Source: Alphaproteobacteria bacterium (GTDB lineage: Bacteria > Pseudomonadota > Alphaproteobacteria > Bin95). From it: DNA of 64,000 nucleotides. Numbering within the stretch: position 1 is the stretch's first letter; each line of letters begins with the position of its first letter. The stretch spans positions 124,001 to 188,000 of the forward strand of contig JACKII010000003.1 of assembly GCA_020638555.1 (NCBI GenBank), written 5' to 3'. Of this stretch, positions 7,454 through 20,350 are shown piece by piece. A program made the translations under genes and the position numbers. The notes beneath the pieces are model-generated. The model ran no database searches and was not told the origin of the DNA. It worked only from the letters and a program-made list of their open reading frames with translations.

Positions 7454-9315
7454 CGCCGCTGCTTGAGGTCGAGAACCTCTGCATCGACTTCAGCCTGCCG
7501 AGCGGGCCGATGCGGGCGGTCGATGGGCTGAGCTTTCGCGTGCCGGCGGGCCGGACGGTCGCCCTGGTCGGCGAGAGCGGTTCGGGCAAATCGGTCACCG
7601 CCCAGGCGATCATGGGCATCCTGCCAAGGGTGGCCAAAATCACCGGGGGCGCCATCCGCTTTCGCGATCCCGCGGCCAATGGCGCCGTGGTCGACATCGC
7701 CCAACTGGCGCCGGACGGCGGCGCCTTCCGCAATCTGCGCGGCGGGCGCATCGCCATCATTTTCCAGGAGCCGATGACATCGCTCTCGCCGGTGCACACC
7801 ATCGGCAACCAGATCGGCGAGGCGCTGGAACTCCACCGCGGCGTCGGCAAGACAGAGGCGCGCGCCGAAACCATCGAGATGCTGGACCTGGTCGGCTTCC
7901 CCGATCCGGAGCGCACCATCGACAGCTATCCGTTCGAACTCTCCGGCGGGCTGCGCCAGCGGGCGATGATCGCCATGGCGCTGGTCTGCCGCCCGGCGCT
8001 GCTGATCGCCGACGAGCCGACCACGGCGCTGGACGTGACGATCCAGGCGCAAATCCTCAAGCTTCTGAAGGATTTGCAGGCCCGTTTTCAGATGGCCGTG
8101 CTGATCATCACCCACGACCTGGGCGTGGTCGCCAATGTCGCCGACGAGGTGGTGGTGCTCTATCACGGTCGGCTGATGGAATCCGGTGCGGTCGAGGATA
8201 TTTTCCGCGATCCGGGCCACCCCTACCTGAAAGCGCTGCTGCACGCGGTGCCACGCTTTCACATGGAAGTGGGCGAGCGGCTGGTGCCGCTGCGCGAGGT
8301 GGAAGCCGCCAGCGGCACGCTGCTGACGCCGCGCCCGCCCCTGGAAGGCCACGACCCGATTCTGACGGTCGCGGGGCTGACCAAATCCTTCGGCCAGCGC
8401 AAGCGCGGCCTGTTCGCGGGCAGCCATGCCGGCGGGCGGACACTGGCAGTGCGCGACGTCTCGTTCGCCATCGCTCCCGGCGAGTGCCTGGGTCTGGTCG
8501 GCGAGAGTGGCTGCGGCAAGTCCACGACCTCGAAAATCATCATGCAGGCGCTGGCCCCGGACAGCGGCAGCGTCACGCTGCGCACCGAGAACGGACCAGT
8601 CGACGTGTTGCATGCCGAAGGGGCGCAACTGATGCAGTTGCGCCGCCGGATGCAGTACATTTTCCAGGACCCGTTCAGCGCCCTGAACCCGCGCATGACC
8701 GTGTTCGACATCGTCAGCGAGCCGCTGGTGATCCATGGCATCGGCACGGCGGCGGAGCGGCGCGCCTTCGTCATCGAACTGATGCAGCGCGTCGGCCTGG
8801 ACCCGCGCTATCTGAACCGCTACCCGCACAGCTTTTCCGGCGGCCAGCGCCAGCGCATCGGCATCGCGCGTGCCCTGGCGCTGCGGCCGCAAGTGCTGAT
8901 CTGCGACGAGCCCGTCTCGGCGCTCGACGTGTCGGTGCAGGCGCAGATCCTGAACCTGCTGAAGGATTTGCAGCGGGAGTTGGGGCTGACCTACCTGTTC
9001 ATTTCCCACAATCTGGCGGTGGTGGACTATATGGCGGACCGGATCGCGGTGATGTGCGCCGGGCGGCTGGTGGAACTGGCGCCGCGCGCCGCACTGTTCC
9101 GGGGCCCGCGCCATCCCTACACCCAGGCGCTGGTGAGCGCGGTGCCGGAGCCGAGCCTGGATCATCCGCTGGATTTCCGCCGGGTGATGGACGAACGCGC
9201 GTCCGACCCCGCGGCCTGGCCGCCCCCCTATGCCGACGCCGACGGCGCCGCGCGGCTGGTGGAGGTGGAGCCGGGCCACTATGTGCGCCAGCGCGCCGAA
9301 GCGGCGGCGGCGTGA
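7450..9315 (+). CDS. oligopeptide-type ABC transporter, fused double ATPase
   Basis: A 621-residue fusion of two DppD/DppF-like nucleotide-binding domains. The first has Walker A GESGSGKS at 41-48 and signature LSGGLRQRA near 164; the second has Walker A GESGCGKS near 351 and signature FSGGQRQR near 462. Each is followed by the C-terminal extension typical of peptide importers (GHPYLKALL; RHPYTQALV). It energises uptake through the two permeases encoded at 11275-13454. I chose the GTG at 7450, which overlaps the previous stop. Single-chain double ATPases of this kind are common in alphaproteobacterial peptide and opine importers, so the ligand remains open. Confidence 0.92.
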   Translation: MTPLLEVENLCIDFSLPSGPMRAVDGLSFRVPAGRTVALVGESGSGKSVTAQAIMGILPRVAKITGGAIRFRDPAANGAVVDIAQLAPDGGAFRNLRGGRIAIIFQEPMTSLSPVHTIGNQIGEALELHRGVGKTEARAETIEMLDLVGFPDPERTIDSYPFELSGGLRQRAMIAMALVCRPALLIADEPTTALDVTIQAQILKLLKDLQARFQMAVLIITHDLGVVANVADEVVVLYHGRLMESGAVEDIFRDPGHPYLKALLHAVPRFHMEVGERLVPLREVEAASGTLLTPRPPLEGHDPILTVAGLTKSFGQRKRGLFAGSHAGGRTLAVRDVSFAIAPGECLGLVGESGCGKSTTSKIIMQALAPDSGSVTLRTENGPVDVLHAEGAQLMQLRRRMQYIFQDPFSALNPRMTVFDIVSEPLVIHGIGTAAERRAFVIELMQRVGLDPRYLNRYPHSFSGGQRQRIGIARALALRPQVLICDEPVSALDVSVQAQILNLLKDLQRELGLTYLFISHNLAVVDYMADRIAVMCAGRLVELAPRAALFRGPRHPYTQALVSAVPEPSLDHPLDFRRVMDERASDPAAWPPPYADADGAARLVEVEPGHYVRQRAEAAAA

Positions 9316-9329
9316 GGGGCGGACCGACC

Positions 9330-11213
9330 ATGCGCATTCTGGCATTGCTGTTGCTTTGGCTGTCGCTGAGTGCGGCCAACTACCTAGAAACGCCGTATTT
9401 CGCCGACAAGGTGAAGGCCGGCGACCTGCCGCCGGTGGCGGACCGCCTGCCCGAGACACCCGATGTCGAGCCCTTCGCCGACGCCTTTGCCGAGCCGGGC
9501 CGGGAGGGCGGCTCGATCAACATCCTAATGGCCAGCGCCAAGGACGTGCGCCAGATGGTGGTGTACGGCTATGCCCGGCTGGTCGGCTACAATCACCGGC
9601 TGGAACTGGAGCCGGACATTCTGGAGCGCTACACCGTCGAGGACGGGCGGATTTTCACGCTCTATCTGCGCAAGGGCCACAAATGGTCCGACGGCAAGCC
9701 CTTCACCTCCGACGATTTCCGCTATTGGTGGGAGGATATGGCGAACAATCCGGAATTGTCGCCCTCCGGCCCGCCGATCGAGATGCTGGTGGATGGCGAA
9801 CCGCCGGTGGTGGAATATCCGGACGACACCACGGTGCGCTACACATGGCCGAAGCCGAACCCCACCTTCCTGCCGGCGCTGGCCGGCGCGCGGCCGCTCT
9901 ATATCTATGCGCCCAAGCACTACCTGAAAAAATACCATCCGCGCTATGCCGACCCGGCCAAGCTGGAAGAGCGAGTGAAGAAGTCGAAGCGGCGCAACTG
10001 GGCCTCGCTGCACAACCGCAAGGACAATGCCTACAAGAACGACAATCCGGACCTGCCGACGCTGGAGCCCTGGCGCAACACCACCAAGGCGCCGGCCGAA
10101 CGCTTCGTCTTCGAGCGCAACCCGTTCTATCACCGGGTCGATCCGCAAGGCCGGCAACTGCCTTATATCGACCAGGTGATCATGGGCATCGCCTCGTCCG
10201 GCCTGATCCCGGCCAAGGCCGGCAGCGGCGAAAGCGACCTGCAGGCCCGCTATCTGCGCTTCGACAATATCTCGTTCCTGAAGCAGAACGAGGACAACCA
10301 CAAATTTCACACGCTGCTGTGGCGCACCGGCAAGGGCGCGGAACTGGCGCTTTATCCGAACCTCAACATCGAGGACCCGGTCTGGCGCGCCCTGTTCCGG
10401 GACGTGCGCTTCCGGCGGGCGTTGTCGCTGGCGGTGAACCGGCACGAGATCAACCAGGTGATCTTTTACGGCCGCGCCGTGAAAGCCGGCCCCGCGAACA
10501 CCGTCCTGCCGGCAAGTCCGTTGTACGACACGATGCGGGATACCCGCTGGACCCAGTTCGACCTGAAGCGGGCGAATGCGCTGCTGGACGAAATCGGCCT
10601 GAAGCGAGGCCCGGGCGGCATCCGGCGCCTGCCGGACGGACGGCCGCTGGAAATCATCGTCGAAACCGCGGGCGAGAGCACCGAGCAGGTGGATGCCTTG
10701 CAACTGGTGCACGATTCCTGGCTGGACGCGGGCATCAAGATTTTCACCAAACCGCTGCAACGCGAGGTGCTGCGGAACCGGATCTTTGCGGGCCAGACGC
10801 AGATGGCGATCTGGTTCGGCCTGGAAAACGGCCTCGCCACCGCCGAAATGTCGCCCGCCGAACTGGCGCCGACCACGCAGCAGCAATTGCAGTGGCCGCG
10901 CTGGGGCCAATACTACGAGACCAAGGGCCAATCCGGCGCGCCCATCGACATGCCGGAGCCGCAACTCCTGTTCGACCTCTACCGGGATTGGCGCGAGGCT
11001 CGGACCGACGACGCCCGCCGCGCCATCTGGCGCGATATGCTGGACATCTGGACCGACCAGGTGTTCACGATCGGGCTGGCCGCAGGCGCCGAACAGCCGG
11101 TGGTCGTATCGAACCGCCTGCACAACATTCCCGCCAACGGCTTCTACAACTGGGATCCGGGGGCGCATTTCGGCTGCTACCGGCCGGACCGGTTCTGGCT
11201 GACACCGGAGTGA
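9330..11213 (+). CDS. ABC transporter substrate-binding protein, family 5
   Basis: A 627-residue periplasmic binding protein of the peptide/nickel family (SBP_bac_5). A hydrophobic leader (about residues 2-17) is followed by the domain's characteristic region LRKGHKWSDGKPFTSDDF, and later by FRRALSLAVNRHEIN, both hallmarks of DppA/OppA relatives. It lies 14 bases after the ATPase gene and before the permease genes, completing a full importer. It has a long insertion rich in basic residues (about 205-240) relative to DppA, so the ligand is probably not a simple dipeptide; this is inference. Confidence 0.9.
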   Translation: MRILALLLLWLSLSAANYLETPYFADKVKAGDLPPVADRLPETPDVEPFADAFAEPGREGGSINILMASAKDVRQMVVYGYARLVGYNHRLELEPDILERYTVEDGRIFTLYLRKGHKWSDGKPFTSDDFRYWWEDMANNPELSPSGPPIEMLVDGEPPVVEYPDDTTVRYTWPKPNPTFLPALAGARPLYIYAPKHYLKKYHPRYADPAKLEERVKKSKRRNWASLHNRKDNAYKNDNPDLPTLEPWRNTTKAPAERFVFERNPFYHRVDPQGRQLPYIDQVIMGIASSGLIPAKAGSGESDLQARYLRFDNISFLKQNEDNHKFHTLLWRTGKGAELALYPNLNIEDPVWRALFRDVRFRRALSLAVNRHEINQVIFYGRAVKAGPANTVLPASPLYDTMRDTRWTQFDLKRANALLDEIGLKRGPGGIRRLPDGRPLEIIVETAGESTEQVDALQLVHDSWLDAGIKIFTKPLQREVLRNRIFAGQTQMAIWFGLENGLATAEMSPAELAPTTQQQLQWPRWGQYYETKGQSGAPIDMPEPQLLFDLYRDWREARTDDARRAIWRDMLDIWTDQVFTIGLAAGAEQPVVVSNRLHNIPANGFYNWDPGAHFGCYRPDRFWLTPE

Positions 11214-11274
11214 GGGTCCGCGCCATGCACACGCCGCAAGCAACGCACGACCCGAGGGACAGGCAGGCCGCCCG

Positions 11275-12273
11275 ATGCTGAACTACACGGCCCAGCGCAT
11301 CCTGATGATGGTTCCGACCCTGCTGGCGATCAGCGTGTTGGTGTTCGTCATCATCCAACTGCCGCCCGGCGACTATCTCACCACCTACATGGCCGAATTG
11401 CAGTCCCAGGGCGAGGCGGTCGACCAGAGCAAGATCGAGTTCCTGCGCCAGCAATACGGCCTCGACAAGCCCTATTGGGAGCAATACCTGCTCTGGCTCG
11501 GCGGCATGCTGACCGGCGATTTCGGCTATTCCTTCGCCTACGACCTGCCCGTGAGCGAGGTGGTGGGAGACCGGCTCTATCTCAGTTTCCTGTTATCGTT
11601 CTCCACCATCATCTTCACCTGGATCGTCGCCTTTCCCATCGGCATTTATTCGGCGACGAACCAGTATAGCTGGGGCGATCACGGCCTGACGCTGGTCGGC
11701 TTCCTGGGGCTGGCGACGCCGAACTTCCTGCTGGCGCTGGTGCTGCTCTATTTCGGCAAGGTCTGGTTCGGCACCTCCATCGGCGGCCTGATGGCGCCGG
11801 AATTCCTGGACCAGCCCATGTCCTGGGCCAAATTCCTGAGCGTGCTGGAGCATTTGTGGGTGCCGGTCGTGGTGATCGGCACGTCCGGCACGGCCGGCAT
11901 GATCCGCCGCCTGCGCGCCAACCTGCTGGACGAACTGCAGAAACAATATGTGACCACGGCCCGAGCCAAAGGCCTCAGTCCCTTGAAAGTCTTGACGAAA
12001 TACCCGCTGCGCATGGCGCTGAACCCGTTCATCGCCGACATCGGCAACCTGTTGCCGCAGGTGGTCTCCGGTGCCGCCATCGTCTCGCTGGTGCTGTCGC
12101 TGCCGACCACCGGGCCGATGCTGATCGAGGCACTCAGGGCGCAGGACATGTATCTGGCGGGCTCGTTCCTGATGTTCCTGGCCTCGCTGACGGTCATCGG
12201 CGTCCTGATCTCCGATCTGGCCCTGGCCGCGCTCGACCCGCGCATCCGCCTGGGCGGAGGCAATGGCGAATGA
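11275..12273 (+). CDS. peptide-type ABC transporter permease (DppB-like)
   Basis: A 332-residue inner-membrane permease. The N-terminal helix MLNYTAQRILMMVPTLLAI is the standard DppB/OppB start, and six hydrophobic segments follow. A cytoplasmic EAA-type loop (TTARAKGLSPLKVLTKYPLR, near 222-241) contacts the ATPase. It is followed directly by the second permease gene with an ATGA overlap. Confidence 0.92.
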   Translation: MLNYTAQRILMMVPTLLAISVLVFVIIQLPPGDYLTTYMAELQSQGEAVDQSKIEFLRQQYGLDKPYWEQYLLWLGGMLTGDFGYSFAYDLPVSEVVGDRLYLSFLLSFSTIIFTWIVAFPIGIYSATNQYSWGDHGLTLVGFLGLATPNFLLALVLLYFGKVWFGTSIGGLMAPEFLDQPMSWAKFLSVLEHLWVPVVVIGTSGTAGMIRRLRANLLDELQKQYVTTARAKGLSPLKVLTKYPLRMALNPFIADIGNLLPQVVSGAAIVSLVLSLPTTGPMLIEALRAQDMYLAGSFLMFLASLTVIGVLISDLALAALDPRIRLGGGNGE

Positions 12274-13454
12274 CCGCCCCGCCCCGCCGCCCCGACCTGG
12301 ACCCCCTGCCGCACACCGTTTCCAAGGCGCCGTTCGACCCCTATTCGGTCGAGGCCGTGACGGCCGAGCAGGAACGCTATTACCTGGCCACCCAGTGGCA
12401 GTTGATGTGGTGGAAGCTGAAACGCCACCGGCTGGCGGTCTGGTCCGGCCTGTTCCTGATCGCGCTCTACGCCTCGATCCTGGTCAGCGAAATCCTGGCA
12501 CCCTACGCGCTGCAAACGCGGAACACCGACTTCCTCTACCATCCGCCGCAGGAGGTGCACTGGTTCCACGACGGCGCCTTCGTCGGCCCGTTCGTCTACA
12601 AGAGCGTCGGGGAGTTCGACCTCAAGGATTTCCAGTGGCGCTATACGGAAGACACGACCCTGCCGCAGCCGCTGCGCTTTTTCTGCCTGGGCGATTCCTA
12701 CCGCTATTTCGGCATGATCGAGGGGCGGTTCCACCTGGTCTGCCCGGCCGAAGGCGGCCAGTTGTTCCTGCTCGGCACCGACCGGCTGGGGCGGGACGTG
12801 CTGTCGCGCATCATCTATGGCGCGCGCATCTCGCTGACGGTCGGCCTGTTCGGCATCACGATCTCGTTCGCCATCGGCATCCTCCTGGGCGGGCTGGCCG
12901 GCTATTACGGCGGCTGGGTCGACAATACGGTGCAGCGCGCGATCGAGGTGGTGCGCTCGTTTCCGGAACTGCCGTTGTGGATGGCCCTGTCCGCCGCCCT
13001 GCCGGTGACGTGGAGCCCGATCCTGGTCTATTTCGGCATCACCATCATCCTGGGCATGTTGGACTGGACCGGGCTCGCGCGCGCCGTGCGCTCGAAGCTG
13101 CTGGCTCTGCGCGAGGAGGATTTCACCACCGCCGCGGTGCTGATGGGCGCCAAGCCGGCGCGGGTGATCGGCCGCCACCTGATCCCCAACTTCATGAGCC
13201 ATCTGATCGCATCGGCCACGCTTTCCATCCCCAGCATGATTCTGGGCGAGACCGCGCTCAGCTTTCTCGGCCTGGGCCTGCGCCCGCCGATCACCAGCTG
13301 GGGCGTGCTGCTGGTGGAGGCGCAGAACATCAACGTGGTCGCGCTCTATCCCTGGCTGATGCTGCCGGTGGTGCCGGTGATTCTGACCATCCTGGCCTTC
13401 AACTTCCTGGGCGACGGACTGCGCGACGCGGCAGACCCATACAAGAGCGGCTGA
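12270..13454 (+). CDS. peptide-type ABC transporter permease (DppC-like, long loop)
   Basis: A 394-residue permease of the DppC/OppC/YejE group. The first helix (VWSGLFLIALYASILV) is followed by a periplasmic segment of about 90 residues, then LGTDRLGRDVLSRIIYGARI, which opens the transport domain. The EAA loop is AAVLMGAKPARVIGRHLIPN. The long loop recalls YejE-type permeases more than short DppC proteins. It is the last gene of the importer; a 139-base gap then precedes pal. Confidence 0.92.
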   Translation: MTAPPRRPDLDPLPHTVSKAPFDPYSVEAVTAEQERYYLATQWQLMWWKLKRHRLAVWSGLFLIALYASILVSEILAPYALQTRNTDFLYHPPQEVHWFHDGAFVGPFVYKSVGEFDLKDFQWRYTEDTTLPQPLRFFCLGDSYRYFGMIEGRFHLVCPAEGGQLFLLGTDRLGRDVLSRIIYGARISLTVGLFGITISFAIGILLGGLAGYYGGWVDNTVQRAIEVVRSFPELPLWMALSAALPVTWSPILVYFGITIILGMLDWTGLARAVRSKLLALREEDFTTAAVLMGAKPARVIGRHLIPNFMSHLIASATLSIPSMILGETALSFLGLGLRPPITSWGVLLVEAQNINVVALYPWLMLPVVPVILTILAFNFLGDGLRDAADPYKSG

Positions 13455-13593
13455 TCACAAACCTTTGTTAACGCGTGCCGGCGCGGTGCAATTGCATCGT
13501 GCCGGGTCCGGGCGTAGGGTCTGCCGCTGGCGCTTATCCCCCTCCTGCGCCGCCCCCACTCAACCCCCGTCGCTTTGACGAAGGAGAGTTTTC

Positions 13594-14076
13594 ATGCGGT
13601 TTCTTTTGGCGTTGGCCTTGGGCCTGTTCCTGGCGGCCTGTAGCACCAGCCAGCAGGCTGGCACCGATGCCAGCGGCACCGGCGGCACCGGCACCACCAC
13701 CCAGCCGGCCGGCCCTGCCCCCAACACCCAGGCCTATTTGAACCAGACCATCGGCGATCGGGTCTTCTTTGATTTCGACCGTTACACCGTTCGCCCGGAC
13801 ATGCAGGGCACCGTGGCGGCCTGGGCCAAATGGATGCAGGAAAACCCGTCCGTTCGCGTGCTGATCGAAGGCCATGCCGACGAGCGCGGCACCCGCGACT
13901 ACAACTACGCGCTGGGCGCCCGTCGCTCGCACGAGGTCAAGGTGGCGTTGATGGCCATGGGCGTCGCGGAAAACCGGATCGAGACCACGACCTTCGGCAA
14001 GGACCGTCCGGCCGTGCTCGGCTCGAACGAGGCCGCGTGGGCGAAGAACCGCCGCGCCGTCGTCGTGGTGCAATAA
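13594..14076 (+). CDS. pal: peptidoglycan-associated lipoprotein Pal
   Basis: A 160-residue outer-membrane lipoprotein of the Tol-Pal system, linking the outer membrane to peptidoglycan during division. The lipobox LAAC places the lipidated cysteine at residue 16. A flexible Gly/Thr/Pro linker follows, then an OmpA-like domain with the peptidoglycan-binding segment EGHADERGTRDYN (about 90-102) and ALGARR. A strong AAGGAGAG ribosome binding site precedes the ATG. The tolQRAB genes usually found upstream are absent; a peptide importer lies there instead. Confidence 0.95.
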   Translation: MRFLLALALGLFLAACSTSQQAGTDASGTGGTGTTTQPAGPAPNTQAYLNQTIGDRVFFDFDRYTVRPDMQGTVAAWAKWMQENPSVRVLIEGHADERGTRDYNYALGARRSHEVKVALMAMGVAENRIETTTFGKDRPAVLGSNEAAWAKNRRAVVVVQ

Positions 14077-14091
14077 GAGACGGAGGGCGCC

Positions 14092-14535
14092 ATGCGCTGG
14101 CAAACGACAGCCCTGCGCCTCCTCCTTCTCGGCCTGCTGCTGCCGACGGCAGCGGCAGGCGCCGACGACAGGGCGGCGCTGCGTGCGCCGCTGCTGCGCG
14201 GCGATTTCCAGGCCGCGGCCCAGCCGCGGCCGGCGGATGCGGCGGCATTGCCGCCCGCTCTGGCGGACGAGGCGGACTATTATCGCGGCCTCGCCGCCTT
14301 CGCCTTGCAGGACTACCCGACCGCCATCGCCACCCTCGGCCCGGTTGCGGAGAAGCACGGCGCACAGCCGCTGGGCCTGCGTGCGGCGGTGGTCGCAACG
14401 CTGGCGCTTTCGCGCAACGGCGACCGCGACAATGCCTGCCGCTATGCGGGCATCGTGCTGCCGCTGACCGACAAAATGGCGCCGATCTGGCGGGTCTGGG
14501 TCGAAGAGGCAAAACGCAGCAGCGGATGCGAATAG
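14092..14535 (+). CDS. short secreted protein in the CpoB/YbgF position
   Basis: 147 residues with a clear Sec signal peptide (about residues 1-22, ending AAAGA). The rest is helical and alanine-rich, with a TPR-like repeat (YYRGLAAFALQDYPTAIATL). It sits 15 bases after pal, where alphaproteobacteria usually encode CpoB (YbgF), the Tol-Pal partner with a coiled coil and TPR domain. This protein is roughly half the usual CpoB length and lacks the coiled-coil part. A periplasmic Tol-Pal-associated role is inferred from position only. Confidence 0.75.
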   Translation: MRWQTTALRLLLLGLLLPTAAAGADDRAALRAPLLRGDFQAAAQPRPADAAALPPALADEADYYRGLAAFALQDYPTAIATLGPVAEKHGAQPLGLRAAVVATLALSRNGDRDNACRYAGIVLPLTDKMAPIWRVWVEEAKRSSGCE

Positions 14536-14598
14536 CCCGGCAAACCGGCCGTTAGGGCCGCGCCCCCTGCCGCCCGACTTTGCCGCAACAATCGGTGG

Positions 14599-15911
14599 AT
14601 GGCCTGCGCGATGGGCAGTGCGGCGGATTTTCCCGGTCAACACGATTTTCCCCCTCCCGAGAGGACGGACCGTCCGCTCGGAGCGACCCTGGCGGTTGCG
14701 GTGTCCGGCGGTGCCGACAGCACCGCCTTGCTGCTGCATGCTGCGGCGACGCATACGCCGTCCGCGCTGGTCGCGCTCGCCATCGATCACGGCACCCGTG
14801 TCGCCACCGCAGCCGAGCGCGCCCGGATCGCCGGACTGGCGCAGCGCCTCGGCATCGCCTTCCGCACCCTGACCGTGCAGCCGAAGGGCCATGGCCACGC
14901 CCATTGGCGCGCGGCACGCCTGGAGGCTCTGGTCGGTTTCTGTCGCGACCACGGCCTTGCCCGGCTCTGGCTCGGCCAGCATGGCGACGACGCCATCGAG
15001 ACCGCCGCCATCCGCCTGCTGGCCGGTGGCCCGCTGGAAGGGCTGGCCGGCATCAGCGCCGCCCGGAGCGTGGACGGCGTGCGGATCGAACGGCCCCTGC
15101 TCGACCGCTCGGCCCGCGACCTGCGCCGCGGCCTGATGGCCGCCGGCGTCGGCTGGGCGGAGGACCCGTCGAACCGCAACCCTGCCTACAAGCGCTCCGC
15201 TGTCCGCCGGGTGCTGAACGCCCCCCTCCCGGACCGGGTCGGAACGCAGGCACAAGCCCGGGACGCAGAGCGGGTGCGCCGCATCGCCCGCTGGCGCATG
15301 GCACGCGAGCGCCTGGAGGCGGAGGCCTGGGCGCTGGCGGCGACGGTCTCGCCGCTGGGCGCGGTGGCCTTCGATGCCGCGATGCTGCGCGCGCTTTCGC
15401 CCGGTCTCGCCGAACGTCTGCTGCGGCGCGCGGCCCGGCTGGCGGTCGGCCCGGCGACGGGGCGGCCGACCGGTTGCGCCAGGCCGACTTCGCGGCCGCC
15501 CTGCACCATGGCCCGCCCGCCACGCTGGGCGGCGCGCGGCTGGCGGCAGACGGCGGCCGTTGGTGGGTGGCGCGGCGGGCGGAAAGCATCGTCGCGGCCC
15601 TGCCTCTTAGCGGCGGCGCGGTATGCGAAGACACGGTCTGGGACGGGCGCTGCCGGGTGACCCTGCGCGCGGCACCGCCGGCCGGCGCCTGGACGGTCGA
15701 AGCCCTGGCGGGGCGGCGCGTCGGCGCCCTGGAGCGGCTGGCGCCGGCCACCGTGCTGGACGGCCTGCCGGCGCTTTTCGGCGACGGCCGCCTTGCGGCT
15801 ATTCCGCACCTGGGCCTCTGGCGCGGGCCGCACGGCCCGTTCTGGGCGTCCAATCTGGCTTGCGCCTGGCTTACACCCGACGAGGCCGCGAATTTTCGGC
15901 TTGTGCCCTAG
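14599..15911 (+). pseudogene. tilS: tRNA(Ile)-lysidine synthase TilS, frameshifted
   Basis: TilS adds lysine to C34 of tRNA-Ile(CAU) so that it reads AUA. The N-terminal PP-loop ATPase is intact: SGGADS at 36-41, then LAIDHGTR and GQHGDDAIET. Around 15445-15480 the conserved sequence passes from this frame to the -1 frame (RLRQADFAAALHHG, then a normal C-terminal domain to the stop at 15911). Read straight, the first frame ends at 15660 in unrelated basic sequence. One missing base in the GC-rich stretch near 15460 would explain this. Since tilS is normally essential, a sequencing error or a second functional copy is likely. Its place between the pal cluster and ftsH is the usual one. Confidence 0.85.
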
Positions 15912-16001
15912 CCATCGCGTCTTATCTTCTTCATACATCCATAATGTCTGGAAGTCCGCATCGAGCGCGGGCCGCTTGGCGTCGCCAACCTGGGATACCT
16001 A

Positions 16002-17899
<1,898 letters not shown>

Positions 17900-17903
<4 letters not shown>

Positions 17904-18964
17904 TCAAGACCCTATCGCCGCCCCGGCTCTATCTGGAGCCCCTCGACCTGCTGCCCCGTCCCAGCCGCCCGCACGCCGACAGCGTGCCGGCGCTGGGCGG
18001 TGCCGTTTCGGCACTGAGCATCGGCATCTGGCGGCCGGACACCCCCAAACCGCGCACGGTACTGGCCGCCGGCGAACTGCCCGCGTGGCTCGACACCCTG
18101 GACGCGGGCGAGCGCGAGCAGGCCCGGCGCGTCGTCGACCACTGGCGACGCCCACCGGGGTTTTGCGGCGTGCCGGACGGCCATGATGCACGGCCCTCGC
18201 TGATGGGGGTAGTCAATCTGACCCCCGACAGCTTCTATGCCCATTCCCGCAAGCCGGACATCGCCGCCGCCATCGCCCATGGCCGGCAACTGGCGGCGGA
18301 GGGGGCCGCGATCCTCGATATCGGCAGCCAGTCGACCCGGCCCGGCAGCGACCTGGTCGCCGCCACCGAGCGGGAGTGCGCGGCGGCCCTGCCGGTGATC
18401 CGCACGCTGGCGGCGGAAGGCGCCGTGGTCTCGACCGACACGCTGCGCCCGTCGGTGGCCGAAGCGGCGATTGCGGCGGGCGCCCGCATCGTCAACGACG
18501 TCTCCGGCCTGATGCCGGCGGCGGCGCTGACGGACGGCGCCGCGGTCGTCATCGGCCATATGCGGGGCAATCCCACCACCATGCAGCGCTGGCCGCGCTC
18601 GGCCCGCGGCATTTTCAGCCTCTATGACTGGTTCGACGCCCGGATCGCCGCGCTGACCGCCACCGGGGTGGCGCGGCACCGCATCGCCATCGACCCGGGT
18701 TTCGGCTTCGGCAAAGGGGTGCACCACAACCAGGCCATCTTGCAGCATCTGCCCCTGCTCTCCGGCCTGGGCGTGGCGATTGTCATCGGTGTCTCGCGCA
18801 AGGCCTCGCTGGGCTTCATCGCCGGCGCGCCGGCCGCCGCGGACCGCCTGCCCGCCTCGCTGGCGGCCGCCCTGGTCGCGGAACAGGGCGGGGCAGCCAT
18901 TCTGCGCGTCCACGATGTCGCCGCCACGCGACAGGCGCTGCAAATCGCCCGATTCTTCCGCTAA
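17900..18964 (+). CDS. folP: dihydropteroate synthase
   Basis: Condenses p-aminobenzoate with dihydropterin pyrophosphate in folate synthesis. The catalytic domain starts near residue 102 with MGVVNLTPDSF and carries DIGSQSTRPGS, TDTLRPSVA, GHMRGNPTTMQ, IDPGFGFGK and GVSRKAS. The family's usual DIGGESTRPG is varied here. An N-terminal region of about 100 residues precedes the domain, longer than in E. coli FolP, as seen in some alphaproteobacteria. The GTG start overlaps the ftsH stop. The ftsH-folP-glmM order is widely conserved. Confidence 0.92.
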
Positions 18965-19000
18965 AAGGGTATGAACCGAAACACGTAGGGCTGGCACAGC

Positions 19001-20346
<1,346 letters not shown>

Positions 20347-20350
<4 letters not shown>

